A stretch of DNA of 64,000 nucleotides from Solirubrobacterales bacterium 67-14. GTDB taxonomy: Bacteria > Actinomycetota > Thermoleophilia > Solirubrobacterales > 70-9. The translations under genes were made by a program, and so were the position numbers. Below the pieces are notes generated by a model. That model did not search any database. It saw only the letters and a program-made list of their open reading frames with translations, and was not told where the DNA came from. Location: contig MKST01000002.1 in NCBI GenBank assembly GCA_001897355.1, positions 263,811 through 327,810 on the forward strand, read 5' to 3'. This document shows, in pieces, positions 37,528 to 48,851 of this stretch (the stretch's first letter is position 1; each line of letters opens with the position of its first letter).

Positions 37528-37869
37528 CTATCCGGCCGGGGCGCCACCGAAGCCGATCTCGTTTCCTTCCGGGTCGCGGAAGATCGCCTTGCGTACCCCG
37601 TTGCCGTAGGTCTCGACCTCATCCGGCTCGAGCCCCCGGCGGCGGATCTCCTCCAGCTTCCCCTCGAAGTCATCGAGGAAGACGGTCGCGATCGCGGAGC
37701 CGGCGCGGTCCGGGTCTTCGACCAGGTAGACGGACCGGTTCTCGGCCAGTTCCCACACGGCCTCCCTGTCGTGAGGAACGAAGCTCACCTCGCCGAGCAA
37801 CTGCTCCCACCAGGACCGCGCGGCGGCGAAATCCTTGACCGGGTTGCCGGCGAACATTGCGAGTGCCAT
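37528..37869 (-). CDS. VOC-family (glyoxalase/bleomycin-resistance fold) protein
   Basis: 113 residues forming two beta-alpha-beta-beta-beta units. It starts MALAMFAGNPVKDFAAARSWWEQLLG and ends FRDPEGNEIGFGG, both characteristic of the vicinal-oxygen-chelate superfamily. Of the usual metal ligands only the late Glu is clear (GNEIGF), so a metal-dependent reaction is not certain. Small single-gene unit between convergent and divergent neighbours. Substrate unknown. Confidence 0.8.
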   Translation of the reverse strand: MALAMFAGNPVKDFAAARSWWEQLLGEVSFVPHDREAVWELAENRSVYLVEDPDRAGSAIATVFLDDFEGKLEEIRRRGLEPDEVETYGNGVRKAIFRDPEGNEIGFGGAPAG

Positions 37870-38049
37870 GACCTCACCGTACCGGGGTCAGCGGATCACT
37901 CCCACCCGAAGGTTTCTCGCGCTGGGGCCGCCGTTCCAGAGCCTGTGTAACCCCCGGCGATGCGTGGTAAGAATTGATGAACCCAATGTTCATGGTGGCC
38001 TGACGGGCAGGGAGGGTTATCAGCCGACGATCGGAGGAGGACCGAGACG
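37870..38049. other. Divergent promoter region
   Basis: 180 bases between the VOC gene and the secreted hydrolase gene. A GGAGGAGG ribosome site lies ten bases before ATG 38050. No specific operator recognised. Confidence 0.4.
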
Positions 38050-40680
38050 ATGACTGATGTACGGGAAACGAACTGGAACCCAGCCCGAGCAGCCCTGGTG
38101 GCTGCGGTTGCCTTCATTGCCCTGGGATTCGCCCTGAGCGTCGGGGCGGCCTCGGCCGACGGGCAGCCCAAGCGGCATCCCTCCCCGAAGCCGGTCGTCA
38201 AGCTCAAGGTGGTCACGGCCGGCCAGCACGCGCTGCTCAAACGGAAGAGCTTGGCAGTCAAGGTCCGCGTTCGCGGCAAGGTGACGGTTCGCCTCAGCGC
38301 CAAGGTCGGTTCGAAAGGCGGGTTCTTCCGCAGCAAGACGGTGCGCTTCAAGCGCCGCGGCCTCCATACCCGGACCGTGAAACTCCGCCTCACCAGCCGC
38401 GGCAGGAAACGCCTCGCCACCTGCGGCGCGAAGACCGTGAAGCTCCGTGGCAGCTATCGCGGCAAACGCAAGGCGAAGAGGACGGCACGAACCCATCGTC
38501 GCCTGGCCAAAGACCAGGGCCGCTGCAAGAAGCCGCCGGTCAAGCCGGAGAAGGCGACCTGCGATCCGCTCGATCCGGCGATCTGCCTCCAGCCCTTCCC
38601 CAGCAACTACTACACGAAGGCCGATCCCTCCACCCCGACCGGCCTCCGGCTCGACTTCCCGCTGGAGGGTATGCCGGCGAACAAGAGTGGGGTCAAGGTC
38701 GACCCGACCGAAATCAACCGCGGTGACGGCTTCAGCCCGGGCAGCATGATCGTCACCAAGATCCCCGGGGTCGACACCCCGGCCGCTTTCACGAACACGG
38801 GCTTCGTCCCGGAAACGGACATGCACGACTACACCCGGGCCGACCAGCCCGTGGTGGTCTATGACACGACCACCCACGAGCGCTGGCCGATCTGGGCCGA
38901 GCTGGACAGCAACCCGACCAGCATCCAGCCCTACGAGGCGAGCGACGGGATCGGCGGCATCGGGCTCAAACCCGACAACACCGGGCCGGTCAACCTGATC
39001 GTGCGGCCGGCTCGGAACTTCACCGAAGGCCACACCTACGTGATCGCCTTCCGCAACCTCAAGGACTCCGCCGGGAACAAGGTGGAGGCGCAGTCGCCCT
39101 TCCGGACCTGTCGCGACCAGCTCGAGACCAGGGATCCGGCGCTGGTCTACCGCTGCGACCAGCTCGACAAAACCGTCTTCCCCGAACTGGCCCGGGACGG
39201 GATCGCCCGCAAGGATCTCTATCTGGCCTGGGACTTCACGATCTCCAGCCAGCAGGGCATCACCGGCCGTGCCCTTGAGATCCGTAACGACGCTTTCTCC
39301 CGCCTCGGCGATACCGACCTCTCCAACCGTTCGCTCGACGGCAGCCAGTCGCCGACGGTCGAAGTCACCCATGCATGCGGTGGCGGCTACACCGACTGCA
39401 GCACCAGCGCCAGTGACGGCCTGCCGCCGCAGCCCGGCCCGAATGTCTACCGCTACGTCGACGGGCTGATCAAGGATGTCCCCTGCTACCTGAACCAGAA
39501 CGGCTGCCCGACCGGCTCCCACTTCGAGATCGACGCCGACGGCAGCCTCAAGTTCAACCCCGCCTTCACCACCGACGTGCCATTCCGCTGTCTGATCCCC
39601 GCTTCGGCGGAAAGCGCGGGTACGGCCGTCCCCGGCGCGATCGGAATCTTCGGCCACGGCCTGCTCGGCAACCTGAGCCAGATCACGGCCCAGGCCACGC
39701 TCGCCAACCAGAATGGCCAGACCTGGTGCGCGACCAACTGGATCGGGTTCTCGTCCGGGGATCTGGTCGGGGGGCTGGTCCCGGCGATGTCGGATCTGTC
39801 GACCTTCTACAAGCTCGTCGACCGGATGCAGCAGGGCTTCGTGAACTTCATGATGCTCGGCCGCGCCGCTATCCATCCCGACGGACTGGCGACCAAGCCG
39901 GAGTTCCAGGTCGGCGGGAGTTCGGTGATCGACACCTCGGCCGGCGACGCGAACCGGCTGCTCTACATGGGGATCAGCCAGGGCGGAATCATGGGCGCCG
40001 CCCTCACCGCCCTCGAACCGGATGTCGATTACTCGGTGCTGGCGGTGCCGGGCATCAACTACTCGACGATGCTGCGCCGGAGCGTCGACTTCGACCAGTA
40101 CGCGTCACTTCCAAATCTCGGCCTCTGGGCGAACTACCCTGACGAGGCGGTGCGGCCGCTCGGCCTCGGTGCGATGCAGCTGCTCTGGGACCGCGGCGAG
40201 GGCGACGGCTATGCCGCCAACCTGATGGCGGGCAGCGAGCTGCCGGACACGCCGCCCCACCAGGTGCTGCTCCAGCTCGCGGTCGGCGACCACCAGGTTT
40301 CGAATGTGGCAGCCGAGGTCGAGGCCCGCACGATCGGGGCCAAGCTCTATGACCCGGCGGTCAACCAGGGACGCCACTGGGACGTTGACCCGTTCATGGG
40401 CATCACCCAGGCGGCCCCGCCGATCACCAGCGGCAACACGGCCGTCTACTACGACGGCGGCCCACCATCGTTCAACGGCACGATCGGCCAGGGCTCGCTG
40501 GTCGAGCCGGCGATGAACGTCCCACCGCGGCCGCAGTGGGGTTACGGTGGTGATTCGCACTACTACCCCTGGCAGTCCCCCGACGGCCGCGCGCACGAGA
40601 GCAGCTTCCTGGCCGGGAACGGTATCGCTGCCTGTGCCAGCGGCAGCTACTGCTACAGCAACGGCTGGACCGGTCCCTAG
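38050..40680 (+). CDS. Large secreted alpha/beta-hydrolase-like protein
   Basis: 876 residues. After a signal peptide (AALVAAVAFIALGFAL ending ASA) there is a very basic domain of about 110 residues (repeated RVRGKVTVRLSAKVG, KRTARTHRR), a type of module also seen in other secreted proteins of this window. The remainder resembles a secreted esterase or lipase: IFGHGLLG could form the oxyanion region and GISQGGIMGAAL (near residue 643) is a nucleophile elbow, followed by a long region with paired Cys. An acid residue and a late His cannot be placed with confidence. Family and substrate not recognised beyond this. Strong ribosome site GGAGGAGG. Confidence 0.75.
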   Translation: MTDVRETNWNPARAALVAAVAFIALGFALSVGAASADGQPKRHPSPKPVVKLKVVTAGQHALLKRKSLAVKVRVRGKVTVRLSAKVGSKGGFFRSKTVRFKRRGLHTRTVKLRLTSRGRKRLATCGAKTVKLRGSYRGKRKAKRTARTHRRLAKDQGRCKKPPVKPEKATCDPLDPAICLQPFPSNYYTKADPSTPTGLRLDFPLEGMPANKSGVKVDPTEINRGDGFSPGSMIVTKIPGVDTPAAFTNTGFVPETDMHDYTRADQPVVVYDTTTHERWPIWAELDSNPTSIQPYEASDGIGGIGLKPDNTGPVNLIVRPARNFTEGHTYVIAFRNLKDSAGNKVEAQSPFRTCRDQLETRDPALVYRCDQLDKTVFPELARDGIARKDLYLAWDFTISSQQGITGRALEIRNDAFSRLGDTDLSNRSLDGSQSPTVEVTHACGGGYTDCSTSASDGLPPQPGPNVYRYVDGLIKDVPCYLNQNGCPTGSHFEIDADGSLKFNPAFTTDVPFRCLIPASAESAGTAVPGAIGIFGHGLLGNLSQITAQATLANQNGQTWCATNWIGFSSGDLVGGLVPAMSDLSTFYKLVDRMQQGFVNFMMLGRAAIHPDGLATKPEFQVGGSSVIDTSAGDANRLLYMGISQGGIMGAALTALEPDVDYSVLAVPGINYSTMLRRSVDFDQYASLPNLGLWANYPDEAVRPLGLGAMQLLWDRGEGDGYAANLMAGSELPDTPPHQVLLQLAVGDHQVSNVAAEVEARTIGAKLYDPAVNQGRHWDVDPFMGITQAAPPITSGNTAVYYDGGPPSFNGTIGQGSLVEPAMNVPPRPQWGYGGDSHYYPWQSPDGRAHESSFLAGNGIAACASGSYCYSNGWTGP

Positions 40681-40693
40681 TCGCTAGTACCCG

Positions 40694-40714
40694 CCCTTTC
40701 GAAGGCGGAAAGGG
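40694..40714 (+). terminator. Possible hairpin after the secreted hydrolase
   Basis: CCCTTTC, loop GAAGGCG, GAAAGGG begins 13 bases after the stop codon. Seven-bp stem without a following T run, so a weak call. Confidence 0.35.
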
Positions 40715-40791
40715 AGCTTGTCGGGCGATCCTCACTGTCGGGCTGGGAGACGTCGCCGCGTCTGACTTCCGGACTGGCGCCGACCTATCCC

Positions 40792-41394
40792 CTACACACG
40801 CCGGTAGCGGATGTGGGTGGCCAGCGGCGAGTGGAGCACTTCGACCGGTTCGAAATCGAAGGACTCGATTCCATCGAACAACTGCTCGCCGGACCCGAGC
40901 AGGACGGGTGCCACGTCGAGCGTGAGTTCGTCGATCACTCCGGCGGCGAGCGCCTGGCGGACGGTCGAGGCGCCGCCCGCGATGTCGACGCCGTCCTCGC
41001 CAGCCGTCTCGAGCGCCTGGGCATAGGCAGCATCGAACCCCTCGGTGACGAAGTGGAAGCTCGTGCCACCCTCCATCTCGATCGGCTCGCGCGCGTGGTG
41101 GGTGAGCACGAAGACCGGCGCGTGGTAGGGCGGCTCGGACCCCCACCATCCGTCCCAGTCCTCATCCCACTCCCCCCGGATCGGCCCGAACATGTTGCGA
41201 CCCATGACGTAGGCCCCGCGCGGTCGCATCAGCCAGTCCACGGCAGTCGCATCAGCCTCGTTCGCGCGTTCATCGCCGAGGTGCCAGGCGTGGACCGCCT
41301 TGCCGCCTATTCCCAGCGGGTTCTCCCGGCTCTGGTCCGGCCCCGCAACGAAGCCGTCGAGCGAGATTGACATGTGGCAGGTCGTGTCAGGCAT
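40792..41394 (-). CDS. Dihydrofolate-reductase-like (RibD C-terminal family) protein
   Basis: 200 residues. The start HMSISLDGFVAGPDQS, the middle RGAYVMGRNMFGPIRG and DIAGGASTVRQALAAGVIDEL, and the late PVLLGSGEQLFDG are all hallmarks of the RibD_C / YyaP-YwjB group of NADPH-binding reductases. It is not the housekeeping folate enzyme or the riboflavin reductase; group members have few assigned substrates. Single gene, convergent to the secreted hydrolase upstream. Confidence 0.88.
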   Translation of the reverse strand: MPDTTCHMSISLDGFVAGPDQSRENPLGIGGKAVHAWHLGDERANEADATAVDWLMRPRGAYVMGRNMFGPIRGEWDEDWDGWWGSEPPYHAPVFVLTHHAREPIEMEGGTSFHFVTEGFDAAYAQALETAGEDGVDIAGGASTVRQALAAGVIDELTLDVAPVLLGSGEQLFDGIESFDFEPVEVLHSPLATHIRYRRV

Positions 41395-41539
41395 CGGGAT
41401 CCTCCAAATGGTTGCGGTTCGCAGGCACCAAACCTATCCCCTGCCCGAGAAGTTCCTGACCATAACCTGCGCCGCCGCGAGGCTGAGGTCGAGGGCGCCG
41501 GGTGTCGGCAACTTCAACCCGCGGCTTTCGTGCCCGGCT

Positions 41540-44124
<2,585 letters not shown>

Positions 44125-45504
44125 TTGGAAATGGACCCGACAAATCAACTCCCCAGCGGATCGCTGCTCGTCTACGAGACGAAGGGCGGCAAACCGAAGT
44201 ACCGCGCGAAGTGGCGCGACCGCACCGGCAAACAATGCGCCCCGACGATCGGCCCGGCCTGGCTGGTCAAGGACGGCGAGGAGTGGGTGCCTCGGCCGGG
44301 CCGGGTGAGGTCCGGCTTCTACGACGAGCAGCGCGCCTACTTGCGCATGGCCGAGCTGATCGCGGAGCGCGACGCGGCGCTGCTCTCGCCACCGCCCGCG
44401 GCGGTCACCTTTGAGGAGCTGGCCGATACTTGGATGGAGCACCTCTCTCGAGGCGAGCGGGCCAAGCCCTCGACGCTGCTCGATTACAAGATCATGCTCG
44501 CCAAGCCACGGCCTCTGGCTCGCGGCAACGGGGAGACCAAGGCGAGGATCATGCGAGCGTTCGGCTCACGCGATGCCGCCTCGATCACGACCGACGATGT
44601 GGCTGCTTTCCTCGATCGCCTGGTCGTCGAGGGACTTTCACCAAGGAATGTGAACCGCTACCGGCAGGTTCTCCATGCGGCGTTCGCGTTCGGCATGAAG
44701 CCGGGCAGCTTCGGCCTGCCAAGGAACCCGGTCACCGGCACCGAACGTCAGGGGGAGGGCGGAGCGAAGGCGATCGACCCGTTCACGACCGAGGACTTGC
44801 AAGCGATCGAGCGGGTCGCCCGCGCCGGAGGCCACCGCGAGAGGCCGGAAGGCTTCTACGGCCCACAGGTCTTCGCCGAGTGGGGGCGCATCAACGAGCA
44901 GGACGCAGCGATATTCATGCTCGCCGCCTACACCGGACTCCGGCAAGGTGAGCTACGGGCGCTTCGCTGGCGTCACGTTTTCATCGACGCCCAGCGCATC
45001 TCGGTCGAAGAGGCAATCTCGGCCGGCGAGGTCTGCTCCACCAAGAGCCGCCGGGTCCGCTCGGTGCCGCTGACCGAAGCGGCCTGCGAGCTGCTGCTCA
45101 GGGTCGCTGACCGGGGCAAGTGGCTCGACCCGTTCGATCTGGTGTTCTCCTCCTCCGACGGAGGGGTGCTGAACGAGTCCGCCCTTCGCCGCCGCTTCAA
45201 GCGAGCCCAGAAAGAGGCCGGTGTGCGCGTCCGTCGCTTCCACGACCTGCGCCACACCTTCGGCTCGATCGCCGTACGAAAGTTCGACCCTGTAACGGTC
45301 CAAGCCCTGATGGGACATTCCAGCCTAAGCACCACCGAGCGCTACATGCACAGCCGCCCCCGTCCCGACGACGCCGCCCGGCTAGCAGCGGCATTCGCTT
45401 CAGACTCGGAGATCCAACCCGGGCTGACCCGCACCAAAGCCCGACCCAAGCGCAACTCCGAACCAGGCTCCAGGTTCAGGCTTACCGCAAAGATCAAGCG
45501 CTGA
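44125..45504 (+). CDS. Tyrosine-family site-specific integrase
   Basis: 459 residues (453 if ATG 44131 is used instead of TTG 44125; GGAAGGA could serve either). The N-terminal part is an arm-binding and AP2-like domain, followed by a SAM-like core-binding domain (TFEELADTWMEHLSRGE...). Catalytic residues are visible: Arg in YTGLRQGELRALRW (about 272), HDLRH (about 373), GHSSLSTTERY with His and the nucleophile Tyr (about 407). It is encoded immediately inside attL and should catalyse integration into and excision from tRNA-Ala. Confidence 0.95.
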   Translation: MEMDPTNQLPSGSLLVYETKGGKPKYRAKWRDRTGKQCAPTIGPAWLVKDGEEWVPRPGRVRSGFYDEQRAYLRMAELIAERDAALLSPPPAAVTFEELADTWMEHLSRGERAKPSTLLDYKIMLAKPRPLARGNGETKARIMRAFGSRDAASITTDDVAAFLDRLVVEGLSPRNVNRYRQVLHAAFAFGMKPGSFGLPRNPVTGTERQGEGGAKAIDPFTTEDLQAIERVARAGGHRERPEGFYGPQVFAEWGRINEQDAAIFMLAAYTGLRQGELRALRWRHVFIDAQRISVEEAISAGEVCSTKSRRVRSVPLTEAACELLLRVADRGKWLDPFDLVFSSSDGGVLNESALRRRFKRAQKEAGVRVRRFHDLRHTFGSIAVRKFDPVTVQALMGHSSLSTTERYMHSRPRPDDAARLAAAFASDSEIQPGLTRTKARPKRNSEPGSRFRLTAKIKR

Positions 45505-45669
45505 CGGAACCGACTGCGTGGAAAGCAGTGCGGTCCGGTCTGCCGTGACCGGGCCGCATCTACTTCGCAGGACGACCGGGAAAGACCGACCGCCCCATTA
45601 GCAGGCGCTCCTATGTCGTGAGCGTCTGCCCCGGCGAGCCCACCAGGAGGGCGGTGGCCTGTCCCGAAA

Positions 45670-45818
45670 CCACCACGGCCCCAGATTGGGCCGTGGTGGA
45701 ATCTCCTCGTATGTGTTGCTTGAAACCGGAACCCCGGCCCGGCCGAGGTGGCCGGGCCGGGGGTGATTCGACTCGGAGCCATCAAAGGCCCAGAGACACT
45801 GGGTCATCACTGACCCAG
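45670..45818. other. Three strong hairpins between integrase and secreted-protein gene
   Basis: In the 320-bp gap between two convergent genes: CCACCACGGCCC with its complement (12-bp stem, 45670-45699), CCCCGGCCCGGCC with its complement (13 bp, loop GAGGT, 45732-45762) and CTGGGTCA/TGACCCAG (8 bp, loop TCAC, 45799-45818). None has a clear T tract. Probably transcription stops for both sides. Nothing else is recognised in this gap. Confidence 0.6.
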
Positions 45819-45825
45819 ACCTTGT

Positions 45826-48762
45826 TCAGCGAACAACCACCTTGGCTTTCGCCTTCTTCGCTGAGAGCTTGTTGCCGGAAGCGGTCAACTTGAGGACGGC
45901 CTTGCCCTTCTTGCGCTTCGCCTTGACCTTGATCTTCACCACACGGGTCTTCCCCGAGGCGAGCTTGCCGACCTTCACGCACTTCTTGACCTTGACCAAC
46001 CGCTTCGGCGCCTTGACGCACACCTTGACGCCAGTCGCGGCCTTGCCACCCGTGTTGACCACCGCCACAGCGAGGGTGCCCTTCTTGCCGCGCTTCACCG
46101 CGATCTTCTTCGTGGTCGAGATCAGAGCAAGACGGGCCTTGCTGGTGCCGGTGGTGCACTTGCCGGGGTTGTTTCCGCACCAGTCGTACTGATCACAGCC
46201 CTTCGCGGTCGGATTCGCCTTGCAGTAGTCCACACAACCCGGACCGGTCGGATCAAGATCACACGTCTCGATCGGCTTGTCATCGGCGTTGGTCGTGGTG
46301 AACGTCTTGTCATCGCCATACCTGACGAGACCAAGCGCGTTCTTCGCGACCGCCCTGTAGTGGTAGGTCGTGTTCTTCTCGAGCCCGTCGATCGCCGCGG
46401 AAGCAGCGTCACCAGTGCTCGACGCGTCGAACGATTCCGGATCAGTGCTCGACCCATACTCGTCCGTAGTGCCGTACTCGAACCACACCTGACTGTCGCG
46501 ATTGTTCGTCGTGAGCCCGGCGTTCAACACCGCCGACTCATTGCCAACCCCGGCGGCCTTGCCGGTCTTGACCTGGTTGATCAGGGACTTGCCCGGAACG
46601 ATGTAAACCGAGCCGGCCTCTGTCAGACCATTTGGGCTGGCCAGACCGGCACCGACAGCGAAGTCGGTCAGACCGTCCGCGTCGAAATCTCCTATCGGGC
46701 TGACGGTTTGGTAGGTGTGCTGACCATTGTTCAGGTCTTGGCCTAGCAGGGCTACCCCGGCCTTAGGGGTAAGTCCGGGGCCAAGTTGAATCGGTGCCTC
46801 CGGATGCTCGTGTTGACCGAACACGACGTATGCGCCGCCCCGATTGGCAACCCCGTCTACCGGTGTCTTCGGGGCAGTGGTGACCAGGTCAGGTGTTCCA
46901 TCGTTGTTGAAGTCACCGATGTTCCGAAGGTTGACCCCCAAGAAACCTGGAAAACTGCCAGCGTCGACCAGGTAGCCGGCTCCTGGAACCAGATCGTCGC
47001 CACCTACCAATGGATCTGAGGTCGGCTGTTCAGGGCCATAGAGAACCGAGATGGCGTCCCGCTCTTGGAAATCTCCGACTGACGCGAAAGCCAACTCCGG
47101 ACGACCGTCACCATTCAAGTCACCAAGGTTTTCGGCGTTAGTCTCGCCAATCGGGGCGGCCACGAAGCGGATCCCGTCGGCTGAACTGAATGTCGAGGCA
47201 TCGAGGACGCCACCGAAAGAACGGCCATAGACGATATACCCGCCGCCGTCCACGAAGGTGACGCCCACGAACAGATCATCTTTGCCATCGTCGTTGACAT
47301 CACCGATGCCACGAAGGCCGTGACCGAACTGGCTGCCGTTCATTGCGCCGTTGATGCGAAAAGCCTGGTCTGCGGCGAGACTAGTCACATCTGACGTGCC
47401 GGTACGCTCGCCGCCTCTCACGATCAACACGGTCCCCTTGTTGGCGCCTCCAAAGGGGTCCCCCATTGCAATGTCATCGATTCCGTCGCCGTCGAAGTCG
47501 GCTATCCCGAGCTCGCCGCTGCTCGTCAGTTGCTGATCGGACGGTACCGTGAGCGCGTAGCCCTGGTCATCGCTGATCGAATTCAACTCAAGGCAGCGAA
47601 CTGCGGCTGCGTCCGGACATGGCGACAGATCGGTTGGATCGACCCCTCCGTAGACCACGAAGATCTCGTAGTCATACGTGGAGCTATCCATTCCGGCGGC
47701 GACGACGATGTCACGAATGCCATCGCCGTTTTGGTCCCCGATGCTGCGATATCCGCGAACACCGTCCCACGCCGACCCACGCGACTCGATTCGAAAACCA
47801 TTCTTCGGGCCAAGTGAGGTCAAGTCCTTTTCACCGAGGCCGGTGCGGCTGCCGAATACGACATAGACGCCTGGGTTGCTAGAAAACTGAGCGTTTCCTA
47901 CCGCGACATCGTCGATCCCATCGCCGTTCACGTCGCCGAGTTCGATGACACCTTCCCGGGAAGCGCCCGAGCCAGTATTGCCACCGACGCTCTCGAAAGG
48001 CTCGGTGCCATTGAGCCTGGTAACGGCCTGCTCGCCAACTCGAACCGACGGCTCCGGGTTCGGCACAGTGCCTGTCCATGTGAAGGGGGCGATTGCGGGA
48101 CCGTAGCCAAACTGGTTGCCGGCTTTGACCTCGAACGTGTGTTCCCCGTTCTCAAGGCTGTCGTAGCTAACTTGGCTATCGAAACTGCAGTCCTGCCAAA
48201 CGCCACCGTCGACTCGACACTGGTACCGGTTGACGAGATCGTTCTCATTCGGTCCGGCCTTGTAGGCAAACTTTGTCGGGAAATCACGCATCGGATCGTC
48301 CGGCTGAAGCGTCAGCACCGGGGGCTCAGACACTGTCGTGACAATGTTCTGAGTCCAGGTGTAGCTCGTGGCTGAACCCAAGGTGGCGAGGGATTGTCCT
48401 TCGCTAACGGCAACCTCGAACTTCCAGTTGCCATTGAGCTTGGGAAAACTGTGGCTGGATGGCTGTGCGTCAGTCGACTTACCGCACGATACCCAGCCGT
48501 TGAGCGGGGTGGGTGGGCTCGCCGGGTCGTAAACCCGGCACCAAAAGTAGAGTGGGCTGACTGTCGAAGTCTCTCCCTCTCCCACCGTGTACTCGAAGGT
48601 GCTAGTCACATGAGTCGTATTGGGATTGCTCGGGGTGCTTACCAGGTCCGGCGGAGCCGATGGCGCCGCGTGGGCAATTCCGGATATAGCCAGCAGCCCG
48701 GTCAGAGCCACTGTCACCGCAAGCAACCAACGCTTGAGTGTCTGTCTGGATGAAGTTTTCAT
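45826..48762 (-). CDS. Secreted FG-GAP repeat (integrin-alpha-like) protein
   Basis: 978 residues with signal peptide (LLAVTVALTGLLAISG ending AHA). Two Ig/fibronectin-like domains precede a beta-propeller built from seven FG-GAP blades, each with a calcium-binding loop of the kind DVNGDGIDDV, DFDGDGIDDI, DFNNDGTPDL. Then comes a fibronectin-III-like domain (NTTYHYRAVAKNALG), a Cys-rich linker (CDLDPTGPGCVDYC) and a lysine-rich C-terminal beta domain (VKVCVKAPKRLVKVKKCVKVG). The last module is shared with the next gene. Probably adhesion or extracellular recognition; calcium dependence is inferred from the loops. Cargo of the island; anchoring not evident. Confidence 0.85.
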   Translation of the reverse strand: MKTSSRQTLKRWLLAVTVALTGLLAISGIAHAAPSAPPDLVSTPSNPNTTHVTSTFEYTVGEGETSTVSPLYFWCRVYDPASPPTPLNGWVSCGKSTDAQPSSHSFPKLNGNWKFEVAVSEGQSLATLGSATSYTWTQNIVTTVSEPPVLTLQPDDPMRDFPTKFAYKAGPNENDLVNRYQCRVDGGVWQDCSFDSQVSYDSLENGEHTFEVKAGNQFGYGPAIAPFTWTGTVPNPEPSVRVGEQAVTRLNGTEPFESVGGNTGSGASREGVIELGDVNGDGIDDVAVGNAQFSSNPGVYVVFGSRTGLGEKDLTSLGPKNGFRIESRGSAWDGVRGYRSIGDQNGDGIRDIVVAAGMDSSTYDYEIFVVYGGVDPTDLSPCPDAAAVRCLELNSISDDQGYALTVPSDQQLTSSGELGIADFDGDGIDDIAMGDPFGGANKGTVLIVRGGERTGTSDVTSLAADQAFRINGAMNGSQFGHGLRGIGDVNDDGKDDLFVGVTFVDGGGYIVYGRSFGGVLDASTFSSADGIRFVAAPIGETNAENLGDLNGDGRPELAFASVGDFQERDAISVLYGPEQPTSDPLVGGDDLVPGAGYLVDAGSFPGFLGVNLRNIGDFNNDGTPDLVTTAPKTPVDGVANRGGAYVVFGQHEHPEAPIQLGPGLTPKAGVALLGQDLNNGQHTYQTVSPIGDFDADGLTDFAVGAGLASPNGLTEAGSVYIVPGKSLINQVKTGKAAGVGNESAVLNAGLTTNNRDSQVWFEYGTTDEYGSSTDPESFDASSTGDAASAAIDGLEKNTTYHYRAVAKNALGLVRYGDDKTFTTTNADDKPIETCDLDPTGPGCVDYCKANPTAKGCDQYDWCGNNPGKCTTGTSKARLALISTTKKIAVKRGKKGTLAVAVVNTGGKAATGVKVCVKAPKRLVKVKKCVKVGKLASGKTRVVKIKVKAKRKKGKAVLKLTASGNKLSAKKAKAKVVVR

Positions 48763-48851
48763 GTGTGTCTCTCTTCCTTGATCCCTTTTCAGGTTCAGGA
48801 AGGGGCGGACCCGACCGCAGGCATGCGGCCAGGCCCGGTCCCCTCTCCCCT

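Noticed and set aside
38020-39876. 618-residue minus-strand ORF
   Set aside because: Shadow of the secreted hydrolase gene, which has a signal peptide and strong ribosome site.
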